DNA of 64,000 nucleotides, from NCBI RefSeq assembly GCF_001613205.1, contig NZ_BDBX01000019.1, positions 124,001 through 188,000 of the forward strand, given 5' to 3'. This document shows positions 28,261 through 39,762 of this stretch, one piece after another. The notes beneath the pieces were generated by a model. That model was not told the DNA's origin and did no database searches. It worked only from the letters and a program-made list of their open reading frames with translations. How positions within the stretch are numbered: position 1 is the stretch's first letter; every line of letters starts with the position of its first letter. This stretch comes from Nocardia sienata NBRC 100364. Its GTDB lineage: Bacteria > Actinomycetota > Actinomycetes > Mycobacteriales > Mycobacteriaceae. The position numbers and the translations under genes were made by a program.

Positions 28261-28557
28261 GTGGCCGCGGCTACGGAAGGAACCGACCCGGTGCGGTTGA
28301 GCGCCTGGGTGCACGGATATGTGCAGGGCGTGGGCTTCCGATGGTGGACGCGGGCGCGGGCGCTGGAACTCGGCCTCACCGGGCATGCCACGAATGCCGC
28401 CGACGGCCGGGTGCACGTGGTGGCGGAGGGGCCGCGTGCCGCGGCCGAGGGGTTGCTGGCGCTGTTGCGGTCGGGGGATACGCCCGGCCGGGTGGACCTG
28501 GTGGTCGAGTCGTGGGAGCCGGCGCGGGGCGGGCTGGGAGGTTTCGTCGAGCGGTAG
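28261..28557 (+). CDS. acyP: Acylphosphatase
   Basis: Hydrolyses acyl phosphates. The 98-residue protein has the signature [16 protein letters not shown] with the catalytic Arg, and [14 protein letters not shown] with the catalytic Asn. The start is GTG at 28261. It follows the OsmC gene by 2 bases. Confidence 0.95.
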   Translation: MAAATEGTDPVRLSAWVHGYVQGVGFRWWTRARALELGLTGHATNAADGRVHVVAEGPRAAAEGLLALLRSGDTPGRVDLVVESWEPARGGLGGFVER

Positions 28558-28579
28558 TCCCGCGAGATCACCGCCCACC

Positions 28580-28624
28580 TTGACATAACACAGTGGAAGG
28601 TGCACTCTGAGTGCATCCACTGTG
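28580..28624 (+). promoter_or_regulatory. TTGACA promoter with a large palindromic operator
   Basis: A consensus -35, TTGACA, is at 28580-28585. Overlapping the expected -10 and start region is an inverted repeat in two tiers: CACAGTGGA (28589-28597) / TCCACTGTG (28616-28624) outside, and TGCACTC (28601-28607) / GAGTGCA (28609-28615) inside. Also, GTGGAAGGTG occurs at 28593-28602 and 28622-28631. It looks like a repressor operator for the DUF1707 gene 32 bases downstream. Confidence 0.65.
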
Positions 28625-28655
28625 GAAGGTGGTCCGACCTGTAAGGGGAGCGGTA

Positions 28656-29075
28656 ATGGAGATCACGACGGGAACCCGGGCCTCGGACGCCGAACGCGAT
28701 CGAATCGTGCGCGATCTGAGCCGCCATCTCGGTGACGGCCGCATCGACCTGTCCGAATACGATCAGCGGGTCGCGCAGGTGTACCGCACCACCACCCGCG
28801 AGGAGCTCACCGGCGTCCTCGCCGACCTGCCCACCCTGGCGCCGGCGCGTTCGGCGTCACCGCGCTCGCGTTTCCCGATCTGGCAGCGGATCGAGGGCAC
28901 CGCGTGGCTCACGGTCAGCGTGCTGGTGCTGGTGATCTGGGGCGCGATCTCGCTGGGCGTCGGCGAGTTCACCTATTTCTGGCCCATATGGGTCATCGGC
29001 CCGTGGGGTGCGGTGCTGGCAGTGCGGGCGGCAACCGGTATCGAGAGCGGCCACTGCCATCGCCGGAAGATATAA
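28656..29075 (+). CDS. DUF1707 membrane protein with 2TM domain
   Basis: A 139-residue protein. Residues 1-60 are a DUF1707 (SHOCT-like) domain: RASDAERDRIVRDLSRHLGD then GRIDLSEYDQRVAQVYRTTTREEL. Two hydrophobic segments follow (TAWLTVSVLVLVIWGAISLG and YFWPIWVIGPWGAVLAVRAA), with a short C-terminal tail. Function unknown; such genes are common in envelope-stress regulons of actinobacteria. The ATG at 28656 with AAGGGGAG upstream was chosen over GTG at 28611, which falls inside the operator palindrome. Confidence 0.83.
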   Translation: MEITTGTRASDAERDRIVRDLSRHLGDGRIDLSEYDQRVAQVYRTTTREELTGVLADLPTLAPARSASPRSRFPIWQRIEGTAWLTVSVLVLVIWGAISLGVGEFTYFWPIWVIGPWGAVLAVRAATGIESGHCHRRKI

Positions 29076-29255
29076 CGCCCGGTAGCCTTCGTGACGTCCG
29101 GCCGGTGCGAACGCCCGGCCGCGGTCGCCGGCGTACCCGGCAATCGATCGGCCACGGCCGGTGCGCCGGTCGGTGATACGGCGCCGCAGGCCGATACGAT
29201 GGCTGATCGGCCTGGGCGAGGCGGACAGTCACGGAGGCGGAAAGGGTCGTCGGCG

Positions 29256-32200
29256 TTGCACCTGAAGAGCTTGACGTTGAAGGGATTCAAGTCCTTCGCG
29301 TCCGCGACGACCCTGCGCTTCGAGCCCGGGATCACCTGTGTGGTGGGACCGAACGGATCCGGTAAATCCAATGTCGTCGACGCGCTCACCTGGGTGATGG
29401 GCGAACAGGGCGCCAAGGCGCTGCGCGGTGGGAAGATGCAGGACGTCATCTTCGCCGGCACCTCCGGGCGGGCCCCGCTGGGCCGCGCCGAGGTCACGCT
29501 GACCATCGACAATTCCGACGGCGCCCTGCCCATCGACTACGCCGAGGTCTCCATCACCCGCCGCATGTTCCGCGACGGCGCCGGAGAATACGAGATCAAC
29601 GGCAACTCCTGCCGGCTCATGGATGTGCAGGAACTGCTCAGCGACTCCGGTATCGGCCGGGAAATGCATGTCATCGTCGGGCAGGGGCAGCTCTCGGCGA
29701 TCCTCGAATCGCGCCCCGAGGACCGGCGCGCCTTCATCGAGGAAGCCGCCGGTGTGCTCAAACACCGCAAACGCAAGGAAAAGGCCGTTCGCAAACTGGA
29801 TGCGATGCAGGCCAACCTGGCCCGGCTCACCGACCTCACCACCGAACTCCGCCGCCAGCTCAAACCGCTGGGCCGGCAGGCCGAGGTCGCGCGCCGGGCA
29901 CAGACGGTGCAGGCGGATCTGCGCGACGCCCGATTGCGGCTGGCCGCCGACGATCTGGTCACCCGGCGCAACGAACTGCAGAGTCAGCAGAGCAAAGAGG
30001 CCTACGCACGGGAACAGCAGATCACCGTACGCAGCGAGCTGGATGCCGCCAATGCCGCGCTCGCCCAGCAGGAATACCAGCTCTCCCGGCTCACCCCCGG
30101 CGCCGAGGCCGCCGGACAACTGTGGTTCCAGCTCTCCGCGCTCTCCGAACGGGTCAACGCGACCATCCGGATCGCCGGCGATCGCGCCCGGCACCTCGAT
30201 ACGGCCGCCCCCGCGAACACCGGCCGCGACCCCGAGCAGCTCGAGGCCGAAGCCGACCGCGTCGAGGCCGAGGAAGCCGAACTGCGTGAGGCCGTCGAGA
30301 TGGCGACCGAAACGCTGGAAGCCGCGCGGGACGCTCTCGGCGACCGCGAGCATGCCGCCAAGGCCGCCGAACAGGCGCATCTGGCCGCGGTACGGGCCAT
30401 CGCCGACCGGCGCGAGGGGCTGGTCCGGTTGTCGGGGCAGGTCGAGAACCTGCGCACCCGCGCGCAATCGATCGACGCCGAGATCGTGCGGTTGTCCACC
30501 GCCATCACCGAGACCCGTGCCCGGGGGACGGCTGCGCGGTCGGAATTCGACGCGGTACAGGACGAACTGGCCGAGCTGGAGGCCGGCGAGACCGGGCTCG
30601 ACGCCCAGCACGAGCACGCCGTGGAGGCGCTCGGCCTGGCCGACCGCCGGGTCACCGAATTGCGCGCCGAGGATCGGGAAGCCGGTCGTCTGGTCGCCTC
30701 GCTGACCGCGCGGATCGAAGCGCTCGGTATGAACCTGGCCAGCCGCGACGGCGCGGCCTGGCTCACCGAGAACCAGCCGGCCGGACTGCTGGGCCCACTG
30801 TCGGGGCAATTGCGGGTACACGCCGGGTACGAGCCGGCGGTGGCGGCGGTACTCGGCCCGGTGGCCGAAGCGGTGGTGGCCGATACCGGAGAAACGGCGC
30901 TGGGCGCACTGCGGGCGCTGGGGAAGGCCGACGGCGGGCGGGCCGCGCTGGTGTACGAGGGGCCGGAAGTGGCAGATCCCGCGGAACCGGAACTGCCGGG
31001 GTCGGCGCGCTGGCTGCTGGACGTGGTGGACTGCCCGGGGCCGGTACGGGCGGCCGTGGTGGCGCTGACCCGCCGGGTCGCGGTGGTCGACGATCTGGAC
31101 GCGGCGTCGGCGCTGCTGACCGCACGCCCGGAACTGCGGGTGGTCACCCGGGAGGGCGATCTGGCCGGGACCGGATGGTTTGTCGGCGGTTCGGATCGGT
31201 CTCCGAGCCGGTTGGAGATCCAGGCGGGTATCGATGCCGCCGAAGCCGATCTGGTCGCCGCCCACCGGCACGCCGAGGAACTGGAGGCGAGTCTGGCCGG
31301 GGCGCTCGACGAGCAGACCGACCGCAAAGAAGCGGTCGACCACGCCTTACTGGCCCTGCACGAATCCGATCAGGCCCTCAATGCCGTGTACGAACGGCTC
31401 GGCCGGCTCGGTGCGGCCGTCCGCGCGGCCGACACCGACGCCGAGCGGCTGACCGGCCAGCGCGCCGACGCCGAAACCGCGCACGAGAAAGCGATCGGCG
31501 AGCTGGCCGAGCTCGAGGACCGGCTGCGGCACGCCGAGCGCGAACAGGCCGATACCGACAGCGAGGCCGCGGGCGCTGCCGGGACCGAGGCCGCCGCACT
31601 GGCCCGGGAAGAGGCCGCCGCCGCCCTGGCCGAAGCCCGGGCCATGGAGGTGGAGGCGCGGCTGGCGGTGCGTACGGCCGAGGAGCGTGCCGAATCGGTC
31701 CGCGGTAAGGCGGAAACGCTCCGGCGCGCCGCCCGGGCCGAACGCGAGGCGCGGGCCCGGGCCGAACGGGCGCAGGCCGCCCGGCGTCAGGCCGCCGGCG
31801 TCGCCGCCGCGGTCGCCGGATCCGGTGCGGATCTGGCGGCCGAACTCGAGAAAGTGGTGGCGGCCGCCGCCGCGCGCCGCGACGAATTGGTCCGGCGGCG
31901 TACCGAATGCGCCACCGAAGTGGACCGGATCAAAGAGCGGGTACGCGCCCTGAACGCCCAGCTCGAGCAGCTCACCGACGCGGTCCACCGCGACGAGGTG
32001 GCCAAAGCGCAGGCGGCGTTGCGGATCGAACAGCTGGAAGCCACCATCGCCGAACAGTTCGGTATCGCGCTCGACGATCTCATCGCCGAATACGGTCCCG
32101 AGGTCGCCCTGCCGCCCAGCGACCTGGAGATGCGGGAATACGAGCAGGCCAAGGAACGCGGTGAGCAGGTCAGCGCACCGGTCCCGATGCCGTTCGACCG

Positions 32201-32879
32201 CGCGTCACAGGAGCGGCGCGCCAAACGCGCCGAAAAGGATCTGGCCACTCTCGGCAAGGTCAACCCGCTGGCCCTCGAGGAGTTCGCGGCGCTCGAGGAA
32301 CGCTACAACTTCCTGGCCACCCAGCTCGAGGACGTCAAGAAGGCCCGCCAGGATCTGCTGGACGTGGTGGCCGAGGTGGACGCGCGGATCCTGCAGGTCT
32401 TCACCGACGCCTACGCCGATGTGGAACGGGAGTTCGTCCAGGTTTTCGCCGCGCTGTTCCCCGGCGGCGACGGCCGGCTGCTGCTCACCGACCCCACCGA
32501 TATGCTCACCACCGGTATCGAAGTGGAGGCGCGGCCGCCCGGGAAGAAGGTCAAGCGGCTGTCGCTGCTGTCCGGCGGGGAGAAATCACTGACCGCGGTG
32601 GCGCTGCTGGTGGCCATCTTCCGCGCCCGTCCCTCGCCGTTCTATGTGATGGACGAGGTGGAGGCGGCACTCGACGACACGAACCTGCGCCGGCTCATCG
32701 GACTGTTCGAGCAGTTGCGGGAGAAGAGCCAGCTGATCGTCATCACCCACCAGAAGCCGACCATGGAGATCGCCGACGCGCTCTACGGCGTGAGCATGCG
32801 CGGCGACGGCATCACCCAGGTCATCTCGCAGCGATTGCGCGGGCACGAGCTCGCGTCCGCCGGGAGCCCGGCACAGTAG
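29256..32879 (+). CDS. smc: Chromosome segregation ATPase SMC
   Basis: Condenses and aligns sister chromosomes with ScpA and ScpB. The 1207-residue protein has Walker [10 protein letters not shown] (residues 31-39), a first coiled coil, a hinge near residues 500-650, a second coiled coil rich in Glu/Ala/Arg, and a C-terminal head with [13 protein letters not shown] (signature), [12 protein letters not shown] (Walker B) and [11 protein letters not shown] at 29256 gives [14 protein letters not shown], the family start; ATG at 29199 would add 19 residues. Length is within 2 residues of the M. tuberculosis protein as I recall it. Confidence 0.95.
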   Translation: MHLKSLTLKGFKSFASATTLRFEPGITCVVGPNGSGKSNVVDALTWVMGEQGAKALRGGKMQDVIFAGTSGRAPLGRAEVTLTIDNSDGALPIDYAEVSITRRMFRDGAGEYEINGNSCRLMDVQELLSDSGIGREMHVIVGQGQLSAILESRPEDRRAFIEEAAGVLKHRKRKEKAVRKLDAMQANLARLTDLTTELRRQLKPLGRQAEVARRAQTVQADLRDARLRLAADDLVTRRNELQSQQSKEAYAREQQITVRSELDAANAALAQQEYQLSRLTPGAEAAGQLWFQLSALSERVNATIRIAGDRARHLDTAAPANTGRDPEQLEAEADRVEAEEAELREAVEMATETLEAARDALGDREHAAKAAEQAHLAAVRAIADRREGLVRLSGQVENLRTRAQSIDAEIVRLSTAITETRARGTAARSEFDAVQDELAELEAGETGLDAQHEHAVEALGLADRRVTELRAEDREAGRLVASLTARIEALGMNLASRDGAAWLTENQPAGLLGPLSGQLRVHAGYEPAVAAVLGPVAEAVVADTGETALGALRALGKADGGRAALVYEGPEVADPAEPELPGSARWLLDVVDCPGPVRAAVVALTRRVAVVDDLDAASALLTARPELRVVTREGDLAGTGWFVGGSDRSPSRLEIQAGIDAAEADLVAAHRHAEELEASLAGALDEQTDRKEAVDHALLALHESDQALNAVYERLGRLGAAVRAADTDAERLTGQRADAETAHEKAIGELAELEDRLRHAEREQADTDSEAAGAAGTEAAALAREEAAAALAEARAMEVEARLAVRTAEERAESVRGKAETLRRAARAEREARARAERAQAARRQAAGVAAAVAGSGADLAAELEKVVAAAAARRDELVRRRTECATEVDRIKERVRALNAQLEQLTDAVHRDEVAKAQAALRIEQLEATIAEQFGIALDDLIAEYGPEVALPPSDLEMREYEQAKERGEQVSAPVPMPFDRASQERRAKRAEKDLATLGKVNPLALEEFAALEERYNFLATQLEDVKKARQDLLDVVAEVDARILQVFTDAYADVEREFVQVFAALFPGGDGRLLLTDPTDMLTTGIEVEARPPGKKVKRLSLLSGGEKSLTAVALLVAIFRARPSPFYVMDEVEAALDDTNLRRLIGLFEQLREKSQLIVITHQKPTMEIADALYGVSMRGDGITQVISQRLRGHELASAGSPAQ

Positions 32880-32924
32880 CCGCCGCGCCGTATGCCCGGC
32901 GATGCCGTGGGCCCGCGCCGGCGT

Positions 32925-33314
32925 TCAGAGCAGGTCGCTGACGTCGTCGGGCACGTCGACCGCGTATTTGCGCAGGATTTCCATAGCTATCACTTCCAGG
33001 GCATTCTCATGGGTCGCCGCCAGCACCACCGGTGCGGCGACACCGTCCTCGTGCGCGTGTAACCAGCGCACCGCCACGACACACCATCTGTCCCCCGGCT
33101 GGAGCCCGGGGAAATTGTTCTCCGGACGAGGCGTGCTCAGATCGTTTCCGATGGACGCCTGATGCTCGAGGAACTCTGCGGTGACGACCGTGCACACGGT
33201 ATGGCTGCCCAGGTCCTCCGGGCCGGTGCTGCAGCAGCCGTCCCGGTAGAACCCGGTCAGAGGATCGGTGCCGCACTCTTGTAGCGGACCCCCAAGCACG
33301 TTTCGATCGGTCAC
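32925..33314 (-). CDS. DUF2237 family protein
   Basis: A 129-residue protein with the highly conserved DUF2237 text: NVLGGPLQECGTDPLTGFYR, DGCCSTGPEDLGSHTVCT, NDLSTPRPENNFPGLQPGDRW and ATHENALEVI. Five cysteines are conserved, suggesting metal or redox use. The function is unknown. GTG at 33314 (VTDRNVLGG) matches the family start; a longer frame starts at 33368. It is divergent from ftsY and convergent with smc. Confidence 0.85.
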   Translation of the reverse strand: MTDRNVLGGPLQECGTDPLTGFYRDGCCSTGPEDLGSHTVCTVVTAEFLEHQASIGNDLSTPRPENNFPGLQPGDRWCVVAVRWLHAHEDGVAAPVVLAATHENALEVIAMEILRKYAVDVPDDVSDLL

Positions 33315-33490
33315 ATCGCCGATCCTATTGGCCTGCCGCGAGAAGTTCCGCAGGACAAGAAATCTCACCGGTGGTGTTCGCGGGGCTGAGCTGGGGATGT
33401 GCCGGGTGCGTGGCGGCGGGTGCGGACCTCCGCCGCGCGGGCCGGGCCGGGTAACCTACCGCTCGGTACCGCTCTGGAAGGATGGTCGGC

Positions 33491-35041
33491 GTGAGTGCGC
33501 AAGCCTGGATTCTGATCGCAGTGATCGCCGCCGTACTGCTGGTCGCGCTCGTGGCCGGTTTCGTCCGGTACAAGCGCGGCCGGATCTCGCTGACCGCGCC
33601 GGCGGAGAAGGGAGAGCTGACCGACCGGTCGGGTGGGTATCAGGCGGCGGGTGGTTTCTCCTTCAGCCGAGGCGGCCAGGGTGTCACCGCCGCCCCCGCG
33701 CCGCCGGGGGGCAGCCGCGCAGAACCGTCGGCTCCGAGTCCCACTGAGCGGACCGATGTGGAGGGTCAGCCGCATATCGGTGACGACGCCGCCATCCCGC
33801 GAGACGCTCCGCGCCGCGGCATCACCGATGTACCGCTGCCCGAAACCGATACCGTCGACACCGCGCCGACCGGAACCGAGTCCGGTGCGGTCACCACCGA
33901 CGGCACCGACACCGTCGCGCCCGAGACCGCGGAGACGCCGGCGGACACCGGCAGCACCGGGCCGGTTACAGAGACCGGCGGTGGCCCCGCGACCCCGGAT
34001 ACCGCGGCCGAACCGGCTGCCGAGCAGGCGAGTGCGCCCGCCGAGGCAGGTGCCGAGCCCGCGGTGGTGGCTCCCGATACCGCCGCCGGAGCTCATCTGG
34101 TGCCGGAGGTCGAGGAGATCGCGCCGACCTCGGGTCGGCTGACCCGGTTGCGCGGCCGGTTGTCCCGGTCGCAGAACGCGGTCGGCAAGAGCCTGCTGGG
34201 CCTGCTCGGCGGTGGCGACCTGGACGAGGATTCCTGGGAAGAGGTCGAGGACACGCTGGTCCTGGCCGATATCGGTACCGCGGTCACCACGGTCATCGTG
34301 GAACGGCTGCGCGAGGAGATGGCCGCCCGCAGTGTCCGGACCGCCGAGGACGCGCGATCGGTACTGCGCGATGTGCTGATCGAGTCGCTGCGGCCGGAAC
34401 TGGACCGTTCGGTGCGCGCGCTGCCGCACGCCGACCATCCGTCGATCCTGCTCGTGGTCGGCGTGAACGGCACCGGGAAGACGACCACCACCGGCAAACT
34501 CGCCCGGGTACTGGTCGCCGACGGCCGCCGGGTGCTGCTGGGCGCCGCGGACACCTTCCGTGCCGCGGCGGCCGACCAGCTGCAGACCTGGGGTGAGCGG
34601 GTCGGTGCGGACACCGTGCGCGGCCGGGAGGGCGCCGATCCGGCAGCCGTCGCCTTCGACGCCGTCTCCACCGGTATCGACGCCGGTGTGGACGTGGTCC
34701 TGATCGACACCGCAGGCCGGCTGCACACCAAGACCGGGCTGATGGACGAACTGGGCAAGGTCAAACGGGTGGTGGAGAAGAAGGCTTCGGTGGACGAGGT
34801 GCTGCTCGTACTCGACGCCACGGTGGGCCAGAACGGTCTCGCGCAGGCGCGCATCTTCGCGGAAGTGGTGGACATCAGCGGTGTCGTACTGACCAAGCTC
34901 GACGGCACCGCCAAGGGCGGAATCGTCTTCCAGATCCAGCACGAGCTGGGCGTTCCGGTCAAACTGGTGGGTCTGGGCGAGGGCGCCGACGATCTGGCGC
35001 CGTTCGAGCCCTCGGCCTTCGTCGACGCGCTGCTGGGCTAG
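33491..35041 (+). CDS. ftsY: Signal recognition particle receptor FtsY
   Basis: Membrane-associated GTPase that docks the SRP-ribosome complex. The 516-residue protein begins with a hydrophobic segment (AWILIAVIAAVLLVALVAGF), then a long Pro/Ala/Thr/Glu-rich linker to about residue 200, then the NG domain: VNGTGKTTTTGKLARVL (G1), DTFRAAAADQL, IDTAGRLHTKTGLMDEL and LTKLDGTAKGG. GTG at 33491 has GGAAGGA 9 bases upstream; the ATG at 33482 overlaps that site. It belongs with ffh at 42.9 kb in function. Confidence 0.97.
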   Translation: MSAQAWILIAVIAAVLLVALVAGFVRYKRGRISLTAPAEKGELTDRSGGYQAAGGFSFSRGGQGVTAAPAPPGGSRAEPSAPSPTERTDVEGQPHIGDDAAIPRDAPRRGITDVPLPETDTVDTAPTGTESGAVTTDGTDTVAPETAETPADTGSTGPVTETGGGPATPDTAAEPAAEQASAPAEAGAEPAVVAPDTAAGAHLVPEVEEIAPTSGRLTRLRGRLSRSQNAVGKSLLGLLGGGDLDEDSWEEVEDTLVLADIGTAVTTVIVERLREEMAARSVRTAEDARSVLRDVLIESLRPELDRSVRALPHADHPSILLVVGVNGTGKTTTTGKLARVLVADGRRVLLGAADTFRAAAADQLQTWGERVGADTVRGREGADPAAVAFDAVSTGIDAGVDVVLIDTAGRLHTKTGLMDELGKVKRVVEKKASVDEVLLVLDATVGQNGLAQARIFAEVVDISGVVLTKLDGTAKGGIVFQIQHELGVPVKLVGLGEGADDLAPFEPSAFVDALLG

Positions 35042-35072
35042 GTGCGCGAGAAACGAGGCTCTTCACTGTTGG

Positions 35073-36179
35073 CTACGGGCGGTGGACGCGGGCGCTCCCG
35101 GGCGCTATGAGCGGCTCGTAGTGTTCGGTATAGAGTTTCGCGACCAACTCGCCCCGGCTCGCCACGGCGACCTTCTCGAAAATCGCCTTCACATGGTCTC
35201 GGACCGTGTGCGGCGACAGGAACAGCCGGCTCGCGATCTCCGTGGTCGACAGCCCGCGCGCGATCAGTTCGGTCACCTCACGCTCGCGGGGCGTCAGCTC
35301 GTAGGCGGCGATGACCAGCGTGGCGATCTCCGATACCGGGGCGGGCCCGATCGTCATCGCGGTCATCCCGTCGGTGGCGTCGGCACCACGCAGGCACGAG
35401 GCATGACATATCAGCCACTCGCCGGTGAGCGCGCGCATCCGGATTCGCGCGTTCGCGCCCGTCTCGCGGGCACGACCGACGGTGCTGCGAATCCACACCG
35501 GTAGCGGTAGGTCGAGACCGGACGGCGTCGCCGCGCGCGGCTCCGGCGGCATATCCGCGAGGAAATCGCGGGCCTCGTCATTGATCGACATCAGGTTTCC
35601 CGCACGGTCGAAAAGCAGCATTCCCGGCGTATCGGTGGGCCGCCGCGGCGGCTGCGCGGATTGGGCGTACGAGCGCAGCCGCTGCGCCACCGGGCTCGAC
35701 AACGAGCCGACCACTGCCATCTCCTCGGCCCGGAAGGGTGCTCGACCGCGCTCGCGGAACAGACTGACCTGTCCCCAGGGCCTGCCGTCGACCCGGAACA
35801 CGGCACGCAATTCGTCGTCGAAGCCCCGGGGCCGCATGAAATCGCGATACAGCGGGCTCGACAGCGGACGATCACCGGTGGCGTCGCGCAACCCGGAAAC
35901 CGGAACCGCGGACTTCGTCAGATGCCGGAAGGGATTGACGGCATCGACGAGGAATTCCGATTCCCAATAGATGCCGCATCCCCCCGGCCGGAGGTTCTCG
36001 ATCCGCACCGGTGCCGCGGTCAACCCGTTGATCGGATCGGTGGCAACCCATACGGCCGCATCGAAGGGCGCGATCCGGCGCAGGCGGGCCGACGTCACGG
36101 CGAACAGGCCCGCCGCGTCGGGCGCTGCGGCGATTCCCGCCAGAAGTCCGCTGGGGGGCTCACCGATCGACTTGCTCAT
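35073..36179 (-). CDS. LuxR-family regulator with sensory N terminus
   Basis: A 368-residue transcription factor. The C terminus has a complete LuxR helix-turn-helix: LTPREREVTELIARGLSTTE and then ASRLFLSPHTVRDHVKAIFEKV (about residues 293-340). The first 290 residues have a PAS-like part (PGMLLFDRAGNLMSINDEAR) and no receiver motif, so a ligand may be sensed directly. It is divergent from a flavoprotein gene, with a 14-base inverted repeat in the shared promoter. Both genes are absent at this place (ftsY-amtB) in the mycobacterial order I recall, so they look like an insertion. Confidence 0.88.
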   Translation of the reverse strand: MSKSIGEPPSGLLAGIAAAPDAAGLFAVTSARLRRIAPFDAAVWVATDPINGLTAAPVRIENLRPGGCGIYWESEFLVDAVNPFRHLTKSAVPVSGLRDATGDRPLSSPLYRDFMRPRGFDDELRAVFRVDGRPWGQVSLFRERGRAPFRAEEMAVVGSLSSPVAQRLRSYAQSAQPPRRPTDTPGMLLFDRAGNLMSINDEARDFLADMPPEPRAATPSGLDLPLPVWIRSTVGRARETGANARIRMRALTGEWLICHASCLRGADATDGMTAMTIGPAPVSEIATLVIAAYELTPREREVTELIARGLSTTEIASRLFLSPHTVRDHVKAIFEKVAVASRGELVAKLYTEHYEPLIAPGSARVHRP

Positions 36180-36204
36180 GCCGCCATGGTTCCCGTGCGT
36201 GTGG

Positions 36205-36240
36205 GGTCGTACAACCCCGCAACCGAGGGGTTGTACGACC
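36205..36240. promoter_or_regulatory. 14-bp perfect inverted repeat, likely operator
   Basis: GGTCGTACAACCCC (36205-36218) and GGGGTTGTACGACC (36227-36240) are separated by 8 bases. The repeat lies 26 bases upstream of the LuxR start and 96 bases upstream of the flavoprotein start. It may be the binding site of the adjacent regulator, or an attenuating hairpin. Confidence 0.65.
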
Positions 36241-36248
36241 TCGCGAAA

Positions 36249-36263
36249 CCCCCTGATCGGGGG
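36249..36263. promoter_or_regulatory. CCCCC-N5-GGGGG motif
   Basis: CCCCC-TGATC-GGGGG lies between the large inverted repeat and the flavoprotein gene. A similar CCCC-N5-GGGG lies in the other LuxR divergon at 50049-50061. Confidence 0.45.
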
Positions 36264-36335
36264 ATGGGATCCCGCCCGGTGGCCGAGGAGGCTGGTCGGC
36301 GCACATCCGTCGGAGACTCGGAAGAGGAATCAACC

Positions 36336-37802
36336 ATGCATATCGGAATCGTCGGCGCGGGAATGGCTACGGTGGCCCTGCTCGACGCGATCGCCGCCGC
36401 GGACGCGGAGCCGGGGGAGATCACCGTGTTCGAGACCTCCGCCGCTGTCTGGCGCGGCCGCGCATACCAATACGACCAGGACTCCGTACGAGTGAACGCA
36501 CCACCGATGGCCATGAGCGCCCGCGGCGGCGACCTGGATCATTACCTGCGTTGGTTGCAGGAACGCCCGGAACTCGCCCGCTACCTCGACGAAGGACTCG
36601 GCCTACCGGTGGTGCCGCGCGCGGTGTACGGACAATACCTGGAACACACCGCGCGTACCGCCATCGGCGACCTGCGCGGAAACGGGTGGCGGGTCAGCGT
36701 GGTCAACTCCGGTGTCACCGGGTTCTCGCGAGATACCGACGCCGCCTTGCACACTGCCGCCGACGGCGCATTCCGAGTGGACCGCGCGGTGCTGTCCGTC
36801 GGTGGCGGACAGCCACACGACGATTACGGGCTGGCCGCCGCGCCCGGGTATGTCCATGAGCCGTACCCCCTTTACCGCACGATGGCCGAGGTTGCCCCGG
36901 ACCGGCACGTCGCCGTCATCGGCAGCGGATTGACCGCGGTCGATATCGTCACCGGACTGGTCTCCACCGGACACACCGGTTCGATCACCCTGATGTCCCG
37001 AAGCGGCGTATTGCCCGCCGTACAGCAACGTCCCATCCGATACGAGCCGCGGTATCTGACACCCGAGTACGCGTTGCGACGGGCTCGCGAAAGCGGAGGT
37101 CCGATGACACTCACCACACTGATCGAACTGATGGACAAGGAGCTCTCCGAGCTCGGGCAGGATTTCGGGACACTGGCCGATGAGGTCGTCGGCAACGACA
37201 CCGAACCTCCTGTGCGGCGGTTGCGGCGCCAGCTGTCCCTGGTGGCGGACCCGCATCAAGGCCGGCGGCTCCTCGGGCGGGCCATCCGGACCGTCGTGCC
37301 GGCGGTGTGGCCGCTGTTGCGCGAGCAGGACAAGACGATGTTGCGCAGCACGTACTTCCGCACCATCAATTGCCTGAGCTCGCCCATGGTGCCGCACAAC
37401 GCGGATATCCTGCTGCGACTGCTCGATTCCGGCCAGGTACGGCTGCGGCCGGGATTGCAGAAGATCCGGCCACACTCACCTGCCGGGTTCACGGTGACCG
37501 ACGACACCGAATGGACCGCCGATGTGGTGATCAATGCCGTCAACCCACCGGCCTACACCGTGCCCCGGGCGGCCGAGGGGTTGGTTCGTTCGCTGATGGC
37601 CGCCGCATCGGCCGAACGGCATCCGTTCGGGGGGCTGACCACTCAACCCGGCACCGGGAGACTTCTCCTCTCGGGCCGTCCCGACCGCACCTGGTATGCG
37701 CAGGGCAATATCGCGAGCACCTCGACGTTCATCGCGACAGACCCCACGGGCCTCGCGCACGAGGCGGCGCGGCTCGCATACGCCCTCACCGCGCCGCGAT
37801 AA
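36336..37802 (+). CDS. FAD/NAD(P)-binding protein (NAD_binding_9 type)
   Basis: A 488-residue flavoprotein of unknown substrate. The N terminus MHIGIVGAGMATVALLDAI is a dinucleotide-binding fold, followed by VWRGRAYQYDQDSVRVNAPP and a second nucleotide-binding motif VAVIGSGLTAVDIVTGL. This is the pattern of the FAD-NAD(P)-binding family related to EasE-like or hydroxylase-like proteins; no catalytic assignment is possible. ATG 36336 has GAAGAGGAA upstream. It is paired with the divergent LuxR regulator and followed by amtB after a 217-base gap with a GlnR-like site. Confidence 0.8.
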   Translation: MHIGIVGAGMATVALLDAIAAADAEPGEITVFETSAAVWRGRAYQYDQDSVRVNAPPMAMSARGGDLDHYLRWLQERPELARYLDEGLGLPVVPRAVYGQYLEHTARTAIGDLRGNGWRVSVVNSGVTGFSRDTDAALHTAADGAFRVDRAVLSVGGGQPHDDYGLAAAPGYVHEPYPLYRTMAEVAPDRHVAVIGSGLTAVDIVTGLVSTGHTGSITLMSRSGVLPAVQQRPIRYEPRYLTPEYALRRARESGGPMTLTTLIELMDKELSELGQDFGTLADEVVGNDTEPPVRRLRRQLSLVADPHQGRRLLGRAIRTVVPAVWPLLREQDKTMLRSTYFRTINCLSSPMVPHNADILLRLLDSGQVRLRPGLQKIRPHSPAGFTVTDDTEWTADVVINAVNPPAYTVPRAAEGLVRSLMAAASAERHPFGGLTTQPGTGRLLLSGRPDRTWYAQGNIASTSTFIATDPTGLAHEAARLAYALTAPR

Positions 37803-37908
37803 CGACCGCGGGTCTTGTCCCGGTACGGGGTTTCCGGCGTGTCGCACAGCGGTCCGGAAACCTCCGCACAGCTTGCGCAACACACCCGAAACATTGGTGC
37901 GCGATCCA

Positions 37909-37946
37909 TTCACGTAGGTGAAACACCTGGGCGTCACGGATGAAAC
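37909..37946 (+). promoter_or_regulatory. Candidate GlnR box upstream of amtB
   Basis: Two GAAAC elements begin exactly 22 bases apart (37920-37924 and 37942-37946), the repeat length of the actinobacterial GlnR a/b site. TTCAC at 37909-37913 gives the AC-n9-AC half of the first site. The partner of the second GAAAC is poor. It lies 74 bases before the amtB start, as expected for activation under nitrogen limitation. Confidence 0.5.
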
Positions 37947-38019
37947 ACCGAGTGAGGACCCTTCAGTAGCGGGCCCGATATCGCGCGAGCGGCGGGCCAG
38001 AGGATGAGGGAGGAAACTG

Positions 38020-39665
<1,646 letters not shown>

Positions 39666-39762
39666 ACCCCTGCGCGCATCGAGCGCGCCGGCGGGTGCAC
39701 AACGACAACGCGGCCCCGCTCCCACCGGTTACCGGTCGGGGCGGGGTCGCCTGCGTGAACGG

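Noticed and set aside
36247-36265. CCCCC-TGATC-GGGGG as a transcription terminator
   Set aside because: The arms are only 5 bp and it lies upstream of both divergent genes, so a regulatory motif fits better.
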